Positions 63,926 to 64,000 of a stretch of DNA of 64,000 bases are shown one piece after another. Position 1 is the first letter of the stretch. Every line of letters begins with the position of its first letter. Below the pieces are notes generated by a model, which saw only the letters and a program-made list of their open reading frames with translations, made no database searches and was not told the DNA's origin. The position numbers and the translations under genes are program-made. Source of the DNA: Comamonadaceae bacterium. GTDB lineage: Bacteria > Pseudomonadota > Gammaproteobacteria > Burkholderiales > Burkholderiaceae_C. Where the stretch lies: contig JAIXOX010000013.1 in the NCBI GenBank assembly GCA_027486555.1, forward strand, positions 1 through 64,000. The letters are read 5' to 3'.

Positions 63926-64000
63926 GTGCTCACCCCTGTGGGATGAAGGGGATTGGATTTTTCCAAGGGCCAAGGTTTGTAGGTCACTATGGATTGGCCG

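Overview
The window looks like a chromosome segment from a betaproteobacterium of the order Burkholderiales, most likely family Comamonadaceae (Limnohabitans/Rhodoferax-like). This is an inference from protein character and gene order: purM / AI-2E permease / hda / HAD / pcnB / folK, rpsP-rimM-trmD-rplS, a kynBUA operon, and pepN-fbp after prfB. No rRNA, tRNA, CRISPR array, insertion sequence or phage gene was recognised.

Layout. 1-26 kb is mainly core genome: tryptophan to anthranilate catabolism (kynB, kynU, kynA), arginine synthesis (argF, argD), rpsT, murJ, purM, the hda-pcnB-folK run, the rpsP-trmD ribosomal operon, a DEAD-box helicase, orn, an M48 protease, phhB, rsgA, a CobD/CbiB-like protein and a Nudix hydrolase. 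26-30 kb holds two NYN-type (PIN-like) nuclease candidates, a decayed copy of a VWA gene and a decayed class II aldolase. 30.1-36.9 kb is a lower-G+C sugar-acid type catabolic island: SDR dehydrogenase, three-gene TRAP transporter, GntR/FCD regulator, a dehydrogenase-like protein with a SAF domain and an amidohydrolase. A 16-base operator candidate occurs at both divergent promoters. 37-41.7 kb is a patchwork of a VWA protein, a damaged HicB, a RhuM fragment, a VapBC-type pair, a macrodomain protein and several short repeats.

41.7-50.5 kb is the most interesting region. A LysR regulator sits between two divergent arms. One arm has a CitE-like lyase and an SDR. The other has a glutathione transferase, a CmcJ/NvfI-family oxygenase, a RuBisCO-like protein, a four-carbon acid sugar kinase (DUF1537), a second SDR and an alpha/beta hydrolase. 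The kinase plus RuBisCO-like pair recalls the known D-apionate routes, in which a DUF1537 kinase phosphorylates 3-oxo-isoapionate and a RuBisCO-like protein breaks down the phosphate. The oxygenase, GST and CitE partners are not part of those routes as I know them, so this may be a variant or undescribed pathway.

50.6-57 kb returns to housekeeping (fbp, pepN, prfB with its programmed frameshift) after a WYL regulator that has lost its N-terminus next to REP-like repeats and an orphan BrnA antitoxin. 57.1-64 kb is one end of a surface polysaccharide cluster (Wzy-, Wzx-, Wzz- and Wza-like proteins), with no glycosyltransferase yet in view. A REP-like palindromic repeat family occurs at three places (near 0.1, 18.5 and 51.6 kb).
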